64,000 bases of DNA from Mesorhizobium sp. WSM4313 (GTDB lineage: Bacteria; Pseudomonadota; Alphaproteobacteria; Rhizobiales; Rhizobiaceae), in contig NZ_NSFT01000001.1 in the NCBI RefSeq assembly GCF_002294725.1, positions 868,001-932,000 of the forward strand, written 5' to 3'. The notes under the pieces are model-generated. The model was not told the DNA's origin and made no database searches. It saw only the letters and a list, made by a program, of their open reading frames with translations. Of this stretch, positions 19,530-29,222 are shown in pieces (positions within the stretch are counted from its first letter, which is position 1; every line of letters starts with the position of its first letter). A program made the translations under genes and the position numbers.

Positions 19530-20969
19530 TCAGGCGGCCCGGTTCGCCGGACGCTTGCCGCCAAAGCGGCGCTTGTTGTTGCCCTTGAAGCGCTTGAAGC
19601 CGTCGGGCTTGCTCGAGCCATTCGGCTTGGCCGCGGCCAGGCGTTCGCCCTGCGGCTTCGGAGCGCGCTCGCCATGAGGCTTGCCGCCGAAACGCTTGTT
19701 GTCGCCACCGTTGCCCGGGCGGCGGCCATCGCGACGGGCGCCGTGATGCTCGCGGTCATTGGCCGGTTCGAAATGACGCTCGGTCTTTTCCCTGGGGTCG
19801 CGCTGCGGATCCGGGCTGCCGAGATGGTCGGCCACGACCGGCAGCTTCATGCGGATGATGCGCTCGACCTGCCGCAGCTTGGCGTTTTCCGAAGGATCGC
19901 ACAGCGTGATCGCAATACCGTCCCTGCCGTTGCGGCCGGTGCGGCCGATACGATGGACATAGCTCTCCGCTTCGTCGGGCAAGTCGAAATTCACGACATG
20001 GCTGATGCCGGGCACGTCGATGCCGCGCGCCGCGATATCGGTCGCGACCAGGATGCGAACCGAGCCGTCGCGGAAATCGTTGAGCGCCTTCTGGCGCGCG
20101 TTCTGCGACTTGTTGCCGTGGATCACGGCCGCCTCGAAACCGTCACGGGCAAGGTCCTTGGTGACGCGGTCGGCACCATGCTTGGTGCGCGAGAACACGA
20201 TCACCGAACGCATCGCCTCGTCGGCCAGCATCTTTGACAGCACCTGGCGCTTCTGCTTGGTGCGGGCGAGCACCAAGCTCTGCACGATCTCGACCGCGGC
20301 GGTGCTTTGCGGCGAGACTTCGATACGGACGGGGTTCTTCAGCAGGCCCTTGGCAAGCTCCGCGATCTCATCGGGCATGGTGGCCGAGAACAGTGCCGTC
20401 TGGCGGTCCGGCGCAGTCGCCTTGGCGATACGCTTGACGTCGTTGATGAAGCCCATGTCGAGCATGCGGTCGCCCTCGTCGAGCACCAGCCATTTGGTGT
20501 CGGCAAGGATGAGGTCGTCCTCACGCACCAGGTCGGTCAGGCGGCCGGGCGTGGCGATCAGAATGTCGACGCCGGGCGCAACCTTCTTCACCTGGCTGAA
20601 GCGCGAGACGCCGCCAAGCACCAGCGCGGTCGAGACATGCGCACCCTTGGCGAGGATCTTGATGGTGTCCTCGATCTGCACGGCTAGCTCGCGCGTCGGC
20701 GCCAGGATGAGCGCCCGCGTCGTCTTCGGCCGGCGCTTGGTGCCGAGGCCGATGATCTTCGAGAGAATCGGCAGCGCGAAGGCCGCCGTCTTGCCCGAAC
20801 CGGTCTGGGCGATACCGAAAATATCGCGCCCCTCGAGCTGCGGCGGGATCGCCTGCATCTGGATCGGCTTCGGATCGGTGAAGCCGGCGGCATGGGTCGC
20901 CTTGAGCAGCGCGCCGGAAATCCCAAGTGCCGCGAAACCGTTCAGTTCCGCTGTGTTTTCGTTGGTCAA
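19530..20969 (-). CDS. DEAD-box ATP-dependent RNA helicase (RhlE-like)
   Basis: 479 residues with all helicase motifs in order: Q motif (GFTDPKPIQMQAIP, about residue 30), AQTGSGKT, PTRELAVQ, TPGRL, LDEGD, SATMP, VIVFSRTKHGAD, ATDIAARGIDVPG and HRIGRTGRNGR. Motif II reads DEGD instead of DEAD. The last 100 residues are a basic, Gly/Lys/Arg/Asn-rich tail likely to bind RNA. A TTG start at 20969 is used, since no other start matches the conserved N-terminus. Upstream is a 394-base gap with a hairpin next to the ribosome site, in line with regulated, perhaps cold-induced, expression. Confidence 0.93.
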   Translation of the reverse strand: MTNENTAELNGFAALGISGALLKATHAAGFTDPKPIQMQAIPPQLEGRDIFGIAQTGSGKTAAFALPILSKIIGLGTKRRPKTTRALILAPTRELAVQIEDTIKILAKGAHVSTALVLGGVSRFSQVKKVAPGVDILIATPGRLTDLVREDDLILADTKWLVLDEGDRMLDMGFINDVKRIAKATAPDRQTALFSATMPDEIAELAKGLLKNPVRIEVSPQSTAAVEIVQSLVLARTKQKRQVLSKMLADEAMRSVIVFSRTKHGADRVTKDLARDGFEAAVIHGNKSQNARQKALNDFRDGSVRILVATDIAARGIDVPGISHVVNFDLPDEAESYVHRIGRTGRNGRDGIAITLCDPSENAKLRQVERIIRMKLPVVADHLGSPDPQRDPREKTERHFEPANDREHHGARRDGRRPGNGGDNKRFGGKPHGERAPKPQGERLAAAKPNGSSKPDGFKRFKGNNKRRFGGKRPANRAA

Positions 20970-21363
20970 AATAATCTTCTTTCACGCGGCCTTGTGGCCG
21001 CAAACATCAATGGCGGCAAGGCGCAACCTGCCGTCGGATAAATTGTCATGGAACGACAAGGCGGCGGACGGTTCCGTCCGCGCGGCTGCGCTGTCGTGCC
21101 CGCAAGCATCATGCCTCGGGGCTTTTTCGCCAGCTTGCCGATCGACCAGGGCCGATTTGCCGGAAAGAGGGAAAACAGACGCAACCAGTCTCATTCGTCG
21201 AGAAGGCCGGATGATTCCCGGCCCAAGCGCCTATGCAGCTGCATATGGCTGAGTTTGTCCCGAAATGCAAGGGCGTCATGTTGCGGTGCAGCAAAACAGG
21301 GGTTCTTGCGCTCCCCTGCCGGCGCGATTACCACAAATTATCTATTGGTTTTGAGGACTAGCA
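20970..21363. other. 394-base gene-free gap between helicase and pccB
   Basis: No credible gene was found. The helicase side holds a perfect hairpin GCGGCC-N4-GGCCGC (20986-21001), placed 16 bases before the TTG start, so it sits in the helicase leader. A perfect 18-base palindrome, GCGGACGGTTCCGTCCGC, lies at 21064-21081. The pccB side ends in a run of A/T-rich sequence and a GAGGA ribosome site. The divergent promoters must lie here, but boxes are not clear. Confidence 0.6.
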
Positions 21364-22896
21364 ATGAAAGACGTGCTGAAGGAACTCGAGCGTCGCCGCG
21401 AGATTGCCCGCAAGGGCGGCGGCAAGGACCGCATCGAGGCGCAGCACAAGAAGGGCAAGCTCACTGCGCGCGAGCGTATCGAGATATTCCTCGACGAGGG
21501 CTCGTTCGAAGAGTTCGACATGTATGTCGAGCATCGTTCGACCGATTTCGGCATGGAGAAGACCAAGATCGCCGGCGATGGCGTCGTCACCGGCTGGGGC
21601 ACCGTCAATGGGCGCCCGGTCTATATCTTTGCCAAGGATTTCACCGTGTTCGGCGGCTCGCTGTCGGAAGCGCATGCCGAAAAGGTCATCAAGGTCCAGG
21701 AGATGGCGCTGCGCAATCGCGCGCCGATCATCGGCCTCTACGACGCCGGCGGCGCGCGTATCCAGGAGGGCGTGGCGGCGCTTGGCGGCTATGCCGAGAT
21801 ATTCCAGCGCAATGTGCTGGCATCCGGCGTCATCCCGCAAATCTCGCTGATCATGGGTCCCTGCGCCGGCGGCGACGTCTACTCGCCCGCCATGACCGAT
21901 TTCATCTTCATGGTGCGCGACACCTCCTACATGTTCGTCACCGGACCGGACGTGGTGAAGACCGTGACCAACGAGACGGTGACCGCGGAAAGCCTCGGCG
22001 GCGCAAGCGTGCACACCACCAAATCCTCCATCGCCGATGGCGCCTATGACAATGACGTCGAGGCGCTGCTGCAAATGCGCCGGCTGGTCGATCTTTTGCC
22101 AGCGTCGAACACAGCCGAGATTCCCGAGATAGAGTGCTACCAGTCGGTGACGGATCACGACCTGTCGCTCGACCGGCTGATCCCCGACAATGCCAACAAG
22201 CCCTACGACATCAAGGAACTGATCCTGAAGGTCGCGGACGAAGGCGACTTCTTCGAGATCCAGCAGAGTTTCGCCAAGAACATCGTCACCGGCTTCGGCC
22301 GCGTCGAGGGCCGCACGGTCGGTTTCGTCGCCAACCAGCCGATGGTGCTGGCCGGCGTGCTCGATTCCGACGCCAGCCGCAAGGCCGCGCGCTTCGTGCG
22401 CTTCTGCGATTGTTTTTCAATTCCCATCGTCACCTTCGTCGACGTGCCAGGCTTCCTGCCGGGCACCGCGCAGGAATATGGCGGGCTAATTAAGCATGGC
22501 GCCAAACTGCTCTTCGCCTATGCCGAGGCGACCGTGCCGAAGATCACCGTCATCACCCGCAAGGCTTATGGCGGGGCCTATGACGTGATGGCCTCGAAGC
22601 ATCTGCGCGGCGACATGAATTATGCCTGGCCGACGGCGCAGATCGCGGTGATGGGCGCCAGGGGCGCGGTCGAGATCATCTATCGCAAGGACATCGGCGA
22701 TCCGGAGAAAATCGCCGCTCATACAAAGACTTACGAGGACCGCTTCCTGTCGCCTTTCGTCGCCGCCGAACGCGGCTATGTCGACGAGGTGATCATGCCA
22801 CACTCGACCCGGCGTCGCATCGCGCGGGCGCTGCGCATGCTGCGCAACAAGGATATGCAGAACCCCTGGAAGAAGCACGACAACATTCCTTTGTGA
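21364..22896 (+). CDS. pccB: Propionyl-CoA carboxylase, beta chain
   Basis: 510 residues, standard length. Carboxyltransferase half of biotin-dependent propionyl-CoA carboxylase, which makes methylmalonyl-CoA. N- and C-terminal crotonase-like domains are visible: [21 protein letters not shown] and [12 protein letters not shown] with [16 protein letters not shown] in the first half; [23 protein letters not shown] (quoted in part: [11 protein letters not shown]) and [15 protein letters not shown] in the second. GAGGA lies before the ATG. The biotin-carrying alpha chain gene is not next to it; two sugar transferases follow instead. Confidence 0.96.
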   Translation: MKDVLKELERRREIARKGGGKDRIEAQHKKGKLTARERIEIFLDEGSFEEFDMYVEHRSTDFGMEKTKIAGDGVVTGWGTVNGRPVYIFAKDFTVFGGSLSEAHAEKVIKVQEMALRNRAPIIGLYDAGGARIQEGVAALGGYAEIFQRNVLASGVIPQISLIMGPCAGGDVYSPAMTDFIFMVRDTSYMFVTGPDVVKTVTNETVTAESLGGASVHTTKSSIADGAYDNDVEALLQMRRLVDLLPASNTAEIPEIECYQSVTDHDLSLDRLIPDNANKPYDIKELILKVADEGDFFEIQQSFAKNIVTGFGRVEGRTVGFVANQPMVLAGVLDSDASRKAARFVRFCDCFSIPIVTFVDVPGFLPGTAQEYGGLIKHGAKLLFAYAEATVPKITVITRKAYGGAYDVMASKHLRGDMNYAWPTAQIAVMGARGAVEIIYRKDIGDPEKIAAHTKTYEDRFLSPFVAAERGYVDEVIMPHSTRRRIARALRMLRNKDMQNPWKKHDNIPL

Positions 22897-22948
22897 AAGA
22901 CCTCCCGCCAGCCGAAAGGACAACCGCTAACATGAGCGCGGATACGAA

Positions 22949-23890
22949 ATGCGAATAACACTTGCGGCCCAGGGCCTTATTCCGTGCAAAGGCTATGGCG
23001 GCATCCAGCGGCAGGTCGAATGGCTGACTACGGAAATGGTCAAGATGGGGCATCAGGTGACATTGATTGCCGGCCCGGGATCGTCGCATCCGATGTGCGA
23101 GGTCCGCCACGCGGTGACCAATGACGAATGCCGCGCGGCTGTTCCCAAGGACACTGATATTGTCCATCTCCATGCCTGGAAGGTCGAAGTTCCTTTTCCG
23201 ACGCTCAATACCGAGCGCGGCCATCTGCCGGATTACCCCAGGCCGCAGCCGAACTGGAGCTTCATCAGCGCCCGCCATGCCGAGCTGCACGGCCGCAAGA
23301 CCTTCGTCTACAATGGCTTTCCGGTGGACGCCTATCGGCCGGCGCGGTTGAAGAACGATCATTTGTTCTTCATGGCGGCCATCGCGCGGGCCGGAAAGGG
23401 CCTCAATCGGGCGGTGGACCTCGCGAAAAAGTATGATTTCAAGCTCGATATCGCCGGCGGCTCGCGCTGGAAGCTGCTTGGCCGCAGCAAGACGCGACGC
23501 GAGGGCGTGTTCTTCAAGAGCCTGTCGCCGCGCTTCCGCTATCACGGCATGGTCGACGGCGAACCGAAGGTGCGATTGCTGGGCGAGACCAAGGCCTTTC
23601 TGAATCCGATTTCCTGGGAGGAGCCTTTCGGCAACGCGCCGGTCGAATCCATGCTGTGCGGCACGCCGGTCTTGACTACGGCACGCGGCGCGCTGCCCGA
23701 AACCGTCGATGCCGATACCGGCCGTTTCTTCGACACGGATGAGGAGTTCGCGCGCGGTTTCGGTGAAATCGACGGTTTGTCGGCGCAAAGATGCCGCGAA
23801 TCCGCGGCAGACCGGTTCCCGATCCAAAAGGCCGCAAAAGCCTATATCGAGCTCTACCACCGTATTCTTGATGGCGAAGCGCTTCCGTGA
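22949..23890 (+). CDS. Glycosyltransferase, GT4-like
   Basis: 313 residues of GT-B fold. The N-terminus (ITLAAQGLIPCKGYGGIQRQ) has the GGIQR loop of GT4 enzymes acting on nucleotide sugars. The C-terminal domain has NPISWEEPFGNAPVESMLCG, the EX7E-type motif, then GTPVLTTARGALPE. It lacks a membrane span and should act at the inner face of the membrane, perhaps in polysaccharide or LPS core assembly with the GT9 gene downstream. The ribosome site is weak. An 8-codon frame (22932-22958) with a better site overlaps the start. Confidence 0.88.
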   Translation: MRITLAAQGLIPCKGYGGIQRQVEWLTTEMVKMGHQVTLIAGPGSSHPMCEVRHAVTNDECRAAVPKDTDIVHLHAWKVEVPFPTLNTERGHLPDYPRPQPNWSFISARHAELHGRKTFVYNGFPVDAYRPARLKNDHLFFMAAIARAGKGLNRAVDLAKKYDFKLDIAGGSRWKLLGRSKTRREGVFFKSLSPRFRYHGMVDGEPKVRLLGETKAFLNPISWEEPFGNAPVESMLCGTPVLTTARGALPETVDADTGRFFDTDEEFARGFGEIDGLSAQRCRESAADRFPIQKAAKAYIELYHRILDGEALP

Positions 23891-23950
23891 GACATCACGC
23901 AGGGGTTTCTTAGCAGCGCTGACCGTTCCGGACCGAAAGAGTATCGCGCA

Positions 23951-24970
23951 TTGCGCCCCATCCTGATCTTCTGCCTGCCGGCGATCGGTGATTTCATCCG
24001 CTGCCACTCGGCCATCCGGATCATCGCCGAGAGATTCCCGGGGCAGCCGATCGACATCATCACTTCAAGGGTCGCCGCGCCGCTGGCGCGGCTGATGCCG
24101 CATGTTCGCAAGGCCTGGATAGCCGAGAAGCACTGGAAGCCAGGGCTGAAAGAGCGGGCTGGTCTGGCACGCGAAATCCGCCGGGAGAATTACCAGGCGG
24201 CCTATATGCTCACCAGCAGCACCAAGGCTTGCCTGGTGCCATGGCTGGCCGGAATACCGGAGCGCATCGGCTATCCGCGCGAGTTCCAGTTCGGCATCAT
24301 CAATCGACTGCCCGCCGGTTGGCTGAAATCGATGCTTGCATTCGGCCCGCGCAAGACGCGGGTGGCAGACCAGGTTTGTGCAATCGCGCGTCTCGGCAAA
24401 AGGCCTGCCGAGGACGGACCATTGCCGGCTCCGCAGCTGGTTGTTTCCGCCGAAGAGCTTGCCGGTTGGCGTCGGCGCAACGGGATCGACCCTGCGAAGC
24501 CGGCGATTGCCCTCTACACGTCGGACTTTGCCAACAAACGCTCATGGCCGATGGAGCGCTTCGTCTCGATCGCGCGCGACCATGTTGCCCGCGGCTGGTC
24601 GGTTTGGCTGATCGGCGGGCCGCGCGAGCGGCAGGCTGCGGCGGAAATCAGGGCTTGTTTGCCCGAGGCGCTCGATTTTACCTCGACGCCCGATATAGCA
24701 GAAGCCATGTGCCAGATCGCGGCCTCGACCATTTTTCTCGGAGTCGATGGCGGCATCTCCCACGCTGCTGGGGCGCTGGGCGGCCCTTGTGTGCTCATAT
24801 ACGGTTTGAACCGAGCCTATATGCACGGTCCGGTGAACGAACAGGTGATTTTTCTCGAGCCGCCGATTTCGACGCCAGGCTGGGTGGAGAACACGCGCGC
24901 GGTGTCCGAGGACAGGGTTCGCGAGGCGCTTGCGGCGGCGATCCGAAAAAACGCGCCGCAATTCACCTGA
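23951..24970 (+). CDS. Glycosyltransferase family 9 (ADP-heptose:LPS heptosyltransferase-like)
   Basis: 339 residues. The N-terminus PILIFCLPAIGDFIRCHSAI matches the GIGD-type start of heptosyltransferases, and LGVDGGISHAAGALGGPCV (about residue 260) is the family's closing motif with the Asp/Gly/His residues. It probably adds a heptose or similar sugar to the LPS core. The start is a TTG (23951) with only a weak upstream site (GAAAGAG), so it could differ. It follows the GT4-like gene by 60 bases. Confidence 0.88.
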   Translation: MRPILIFCLPAIGDFIRCHSAIRIIAERFPGQPIDIITSRVAAPLARLMPHVRKAWIAEKHWKPGLKERAGLAREIRRENYQAAYMLTSSTKACLVPWLAGIPERIGYPREFQFGIINRLPAGWLKSMLAFGPRKTRVADQVCAIARLGKRPAEDGPLPAPQLVVSAEELAGWRRRNGIDPAKPAIALYTSDFANKRSWPMERFVSIARDHVARGWSVWLIGGPRERQAAAEIRACLPEALDFTSTPDIAEAMCQIAASTIFLGVDGGISHAAGALGGPCVLIYGLNRAYMHGPVNEQVIFLEPPISTPGWVENTRAVSEDRVREALAAAIRKNAPQFT

Positions 24971-24971
24971 C

Positions 24972-26972
24972 CTATTCCTCGGCTGCCACCCCGAAACCCG
25001 CGCCCATGCTCGCGCGCGCCGTGGTCGCCCAAGGCGTGGCGTGATTATCGATGCGCATCTGGAAGATGAAATAGGTCGGCGAGCAGAAGCCGATGCCCCT
25101 GACCCTGGCGGCGCCCGGTGTGTCCGGCGGCAGCGACTGGCACATATAATCCTCGCGGCAGAAATGGTCAGCCGAGCAGGCTGGGCGGTTGCCGCGGTTG
25201 ACCGAGCCGCCGAGACACTGGCCGAAATTGTTGGTGGCCACGCAGGTGTCGAACTTCTTGCCGCCGACCAGGCCGCAGATCTCGCTCGGCATCGGCTTGC
25301 CGGGCTTGAAAGCGGAGAAGGCGCGATCCTTGTCATCGCAAGCGCGATACGCGAAGCCTCCCGGAACGCCGATCTTCGGCGGCCGGCAGGTATAGGCAAT
25401 GCGCGAGATCGCCGGCGCGAAAGCAGCGAATTGGCCGGTGATCTTGTAGCGATCGTTGAACGGCTGCGTCACGTTGCTGGCGATCGAGCCGGTGAGGCAA
25501 GGATGGCCCGAAAACATCGCGGGACTGTCTTTCGGCCGCAGGCATTGCGCCAGTTTGGTTCTCACCCCCGAAGCGGTGGCGATCGGTGTGCAGACCGTGC
25601 CGGCGCCGCATTGCCAGGTGCTGCCGAAGCGGCTTGCGTCATCCGGCATCAGGCATGGCATTGCCGTTTCGGCCGGCGTATAGGCGGGCTCGCCCGCATC
25701 CTTCCAGGCGGCGGGCGGCGCAAAGGAGAGCGGACGAAAACGATTGGGCTCCCTGGCTTCGGCCGTCGCCTTGAGCCACGCTTCGCGGCGCGGGATATCG
25801 GCGTGGAGATGCGGCGAGATGCCGACTTCGATACGGTTGAGCGGCGAGGTTGTGGCGTCGTCGAGACCGATGAAATGGAAGCCGGCGGTCGAGCCCGCCT
25901 GATGGCAACCCTGGCAGGCACCGTTGTCGAGCCGCTCGACCAAAGCGTCCGGCGTGCGCGCCAAGGTAAACTTCGAATAGTCGAGCCCGGCGAACTCCTT
26001 TGGGTCGAACAGCGGCGTGAACGGATGATTGGCTTGCCTTGCGCTGCCGAAAGTCGACCAGGAGACGACTTTTCGGGCGAGGAATTCGTCCGGGATTTCG
26101 TATACGCCGAGATCGACCGCAGCGGCATTGACGCGGACATAGTCGGCAAGCCGCGCTTTCAGATCGGCGTCCTCGGCAAGCCGGGCCGTGTCCGGCGTAT
26201 TTTCCAGCGGCTTCTCACCGACCCTCGAACCATCGATGCTGAAGATGCGCATCAGGTAAGCGGCCTGCCCGCCGAACTCGGTTTCCTGGCCGGAAGGAAA
26301 GCGCACCACCTGCGCGTTGAGCTCGATCTGCTTGAAGGACAGCGAGGTCTTTTCGAGCGGCCCGCCGGTTAACCAGCCGGCATCGACCGTTTCGTCGAGC
26401 TGCGGCGTCCAGCGGCCGGCAGCGCCCACACAGCCACCGTCGACATCTTGAGCGACGCGGTATATGGCGCTGAAGTTGAACGGCAGGCGCGAGGCCAGTT
26501 GCTTGCCGTTCTTCTTGAAGCTGTAGGCCAGGCGATAAACGAACCGCACCTCGCCGCAGCTCGTCTCGTTGCCAAGCGTTGCGAAATCGCGTCGGTCGAG
26601 CCGGTTGACGACGCCGACAAGGCGGAAGCGCGCCGCATTCGTCTTCAGCCAGCGCATGTCGATGATGCGGCCGACATTGCCGTCGGTCACTTCGTAGAGA
26701 GAGCGGCCGCCGGCCTTCATCTCGGTGCGCAACGCGGCGACATCGCCGGCCACTGTGTCGACGATGGCGTGATAGGCTGGTGCCTCATCATAGAGGGATT
26801 TCAGATCGTCGCTGCCGTCGACGCCGAAGAGGTCGGCGAAGCCATATCCCCCGGCATCTAGTGCGGCGAGCACGCGTGGGTCGTCGATGATGGCAACCGG
26901 ATGATCGGTGGCGCGCGCCGGCTGGGCAATGAAAGCGGCCAGGACGGCAACGAGCAGCCCCAGCCGCTTCAT
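24972..26972 (-). CDS. Exported protein with a CxxCH haem motif and Cys-rich C-terminus, unknown function
   Basis: 666 residues from ATG 26972. A Sec signal is clear (KRLGLLVAVLAAFIAQPARA, cut near residue 21). CQGCH at residues 353-357 is a c-type haem attachment motif, with HFIGLD downstream. The C-terminal 150 residues hold many Cys (for example CGLVGG, FDTCVAT, QCLGG, ACSADHFCRED), suggesting disulfides. The N-terminal 330 residues have no recognised domain. It should be periplasmic. Its start overlaps the TGA of the upstream NAD(P)HX repair gene by four bases. No family name is recognised. Confidence 0.78.
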   Translation of the reverse strand: MKRLGLLVAVLAAFIAQPARATDHPVAIIDDPRVLAALDAGGYGFADLFGVDGSDDLKSLYDEAPAYHAIVDTVAGDVAALRTEMKAGGRSLYEVTDGNVGRIIDMRWLKTNAARFRLVGVVNRLDRRDFATLGNETSCGEVRFVYRLAYSFKKNGKQLASRLPFNFSAIYRVAQDVDGGCVGAAGRWTPQLDETVDAGWLTGGPLEKTSLSFKQIELNAQVVRFPSGQETEFGGQAAYLMRIFSIDGSRVGEKPLENTPDTARLAEDADLKARLADYVRVNAAAVDLGVYEIPDEFLARKVVSWSTFGSARQANHPFTPLFDPKEFAGLDYSKFTLARTPDALVERLDNGACQGCHQAGSTAGFHFIGLDDATTSPLNRIEVGISPHLHADIPRREAWLKATAEAREPNRFRPLSFAPPAAWKDAGEPAYTPAETAMPCLMPDDASRFGSTWQCGAGTVCTPIATASGVRTKLAQCLRPKDSPAMFSGHPCLTGSIASNVTQPFNDRYKITGQFAAFAPAISRIAYTCRPPKIGVPGGFAYRACDDKDRAFSAFKPGKPMPSEICGLVGGKKFDTCVATNNFGQCLGGSVNRGNRPACSADHFCREDYMCQSLPPDTPGAARVRGIGFCSPTYFIFQMRIDNHATPWATTARASMGAGFGVAAEE

Positions 26973-28486
26973 AGGACAGCGCTCTGCGCCAGTTCGCGAA
27001 GAACCGGCACCATGGCCAGAGGCAGGTCTTCCGCAATCAAACCCGGCCCAAAGCGGCTGCCGGCTTCGGCATGGATCCAGACCGCGGCGCAAGCCGCTTC
27101 GAAGGCCGGCATGCCTTGCGCCAGGAGCCCGGCAATGATGCCCGCCAGCACGTCGCCCGACCCGGCGGTGGCGAGCCATGGCGCGCCATTGCTATTGATC
27201 GCGGCGCGGCCCTCCGGCGAGGCGACCACGCTGTCGGCGCCCTTGTAGACGATCACGGCGTTGGCGCGCTGCGCGGCTTCGCGTGCCTTGGCCAGCTTCG
27301 ACAAGGCCTTGTTGCCGGCAATGTCGGCAAACAACCTGCCGAACTCACCCTCATGCGGCGTCATGATCAACGCCGGCGCGTCCGGTCTGGCGGCCGCCTC
27401 GAACAGCGTCGAGGCCGCATTGCGGAAAGAGGTGATGCCGTCGGCGTCGAGCACGAGACCCTCAACGCCGCCGTCCTGCCGGTTTTTGGCGAGCACGGCG
27501 AGCGCGAAATCGCGCGCCTTGTCACCGATGCCGAAGGCGGGGCCGAGAACGAAGGCGGACGGCCGGCGATCGCCGATAAGATCATGCACATCCTCGATCG
27601 CGTCGACCTTGCGCAGCATGATCGAGGTCAGATGCGCTGCGTTGACCTGCATGGCGTTAGCCGGCGACAGCACGGTGACGGCCCCTGCCCCGCTTCTTGC
27701 GGCCGCAAGCGCTGCGAGGCGCGCCGCACCCGTCGCGGATGGTCCGCCTGAAAAGACGCTTGCATGGCCGCGCTTGTACTTATGCGTATCGACGGCCGGC
27801 GCGGGGAAGTTCGCGATCCAGAGCCCTGGCCGGTTCTCGAAGGCTCGCGGCGCGACCGAATCGATGATCTCGTCACAAATGCCGATGTTGGCCAACACGA
27901 TCTCGCCGCATCGCCCACGGCCAGGCAGAAGCAGGTGCCCAGGCTTTTTCCGCGCAAAGGTCACCGTGAGCGCCGCGCGAAATGCCGAGCCGAGGATTTC
28001 GCCGCTCTCGCCGGAAACGCCCGAAGGCAGGTCGATCGCGACAACCGGCAGGTTCAGCCTGGTAACGGCGTCGACCGCGTCTTTGGCGTCGCCGGCGAGA
28101 GGCTTCGACAGGCCCGCACCATAGATGGCGTCGACAACCAGCGATCCAGCTTCCGCGGTGAAGGCTGAAAGCGGGTGCCGCTCCAGAGCGCAATCAGCCG
28201 CCGCGAGCGCGGCGTCGCTGCCTGCCTTCGGTTCGCCCGACGCCCACAGGGCCACATCGACGCCGGCCTCGGCCAGCAGCCGCGCCACGACGTAGCCGTC
28301 GCCGCCATTGTTGCCCGGGCCGCACAGCACGTGCACCTTCTTCGCGCCAGGATAGCGCGCCAGCACGACGGCCGCGACCGCCTCGCCCGCGCGTAGCATC
28401 AAGCGATAGCCGTCGAGCGGTCCGGCCGCGATTGTCAGCCTGTCGGCCTCGGCCATTTCGGCCGGCGATAGAAGTTCATTGCGCAT
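26969..28486 (-). CDS. nnr: Bifunctional NAD(P)HX epimerase / ADP-dependent NAD(P)HX dehydratase
   Basis: About 505 residues. It repairs hydrated NADH and NADPH. The N-terminal YjeF epimerase domain (residues 1-210) has VHVLCGPGNNGGDGYVVARLL and VVDAIYGAGL. The C-terminal ribokinase-like dehydratase domain has MTPHEGEFGRLF and the closing NGAPWLATAGSGDVLAGIIA with the catalytic Asp of GSGD. ATG 28486 (MRNELLSP) is chosen; other in-frame ATGs at 28504 and 28516 are possible. In rhizobia this gene normally lies upstream of, and divergent from, glnB, as here. Confidence 0.93.
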   Translation of the reverse strand: MRNELLSPAEMAEADRLTIAAGPLDGYRLMLRAGEAVAAVVLARYPGAKKVHVLCGPGNNGGDGYVVARLLAEAGVDVALWASGEPKAGSDAALAAADCALERHPLSAFTAEAGSLVVDAIYGAGLSKPLAGDAKDAVDAVTRLNLPVVAIDLPSGVSGESGEILGSAFRAALTVTFARKKPGHLLLPGRGRCGEIVLANIGICDEIIDSVAPRAFENRPGLWIANFPAPAVDTHKYKRGHASVFSGGPSATGAARLAALAAARSGAGAVTVLSPANAMQVNAAHLTSIMLRKVDAIEDVHDLIGDRRPSAFVLGPAFGIGDKARDFALAVLAKNRQDGGVEGLVLDADGITSFRNAASTLFEAAARPDAPALIMTPHEGEFGRLFADIAGNKALSKLAKAREAAQRANAVIVYKGADSVVASPEGRAAINSNGAPWLATAGSGDVLAGIIAGLLAQGMPAFEAACAAVWIHAEAGSRFGPGLIAEDLPLAMVPVLRELAQSAVL

Positions 28487-29171
<685 letters not shown>

Positions 29172-29222
29172 CCAAAACCTACAATCCATTTTCCGGACGT
29201 CATCACACAGGGAAGAAATGAC

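Noticed and set aside
22932-22958. 8-codon frame as a regulatory leader peptide
   Set aside because: It has no attenuator structure or codon bias that would point to a sensing role; kept only as a junction observation.
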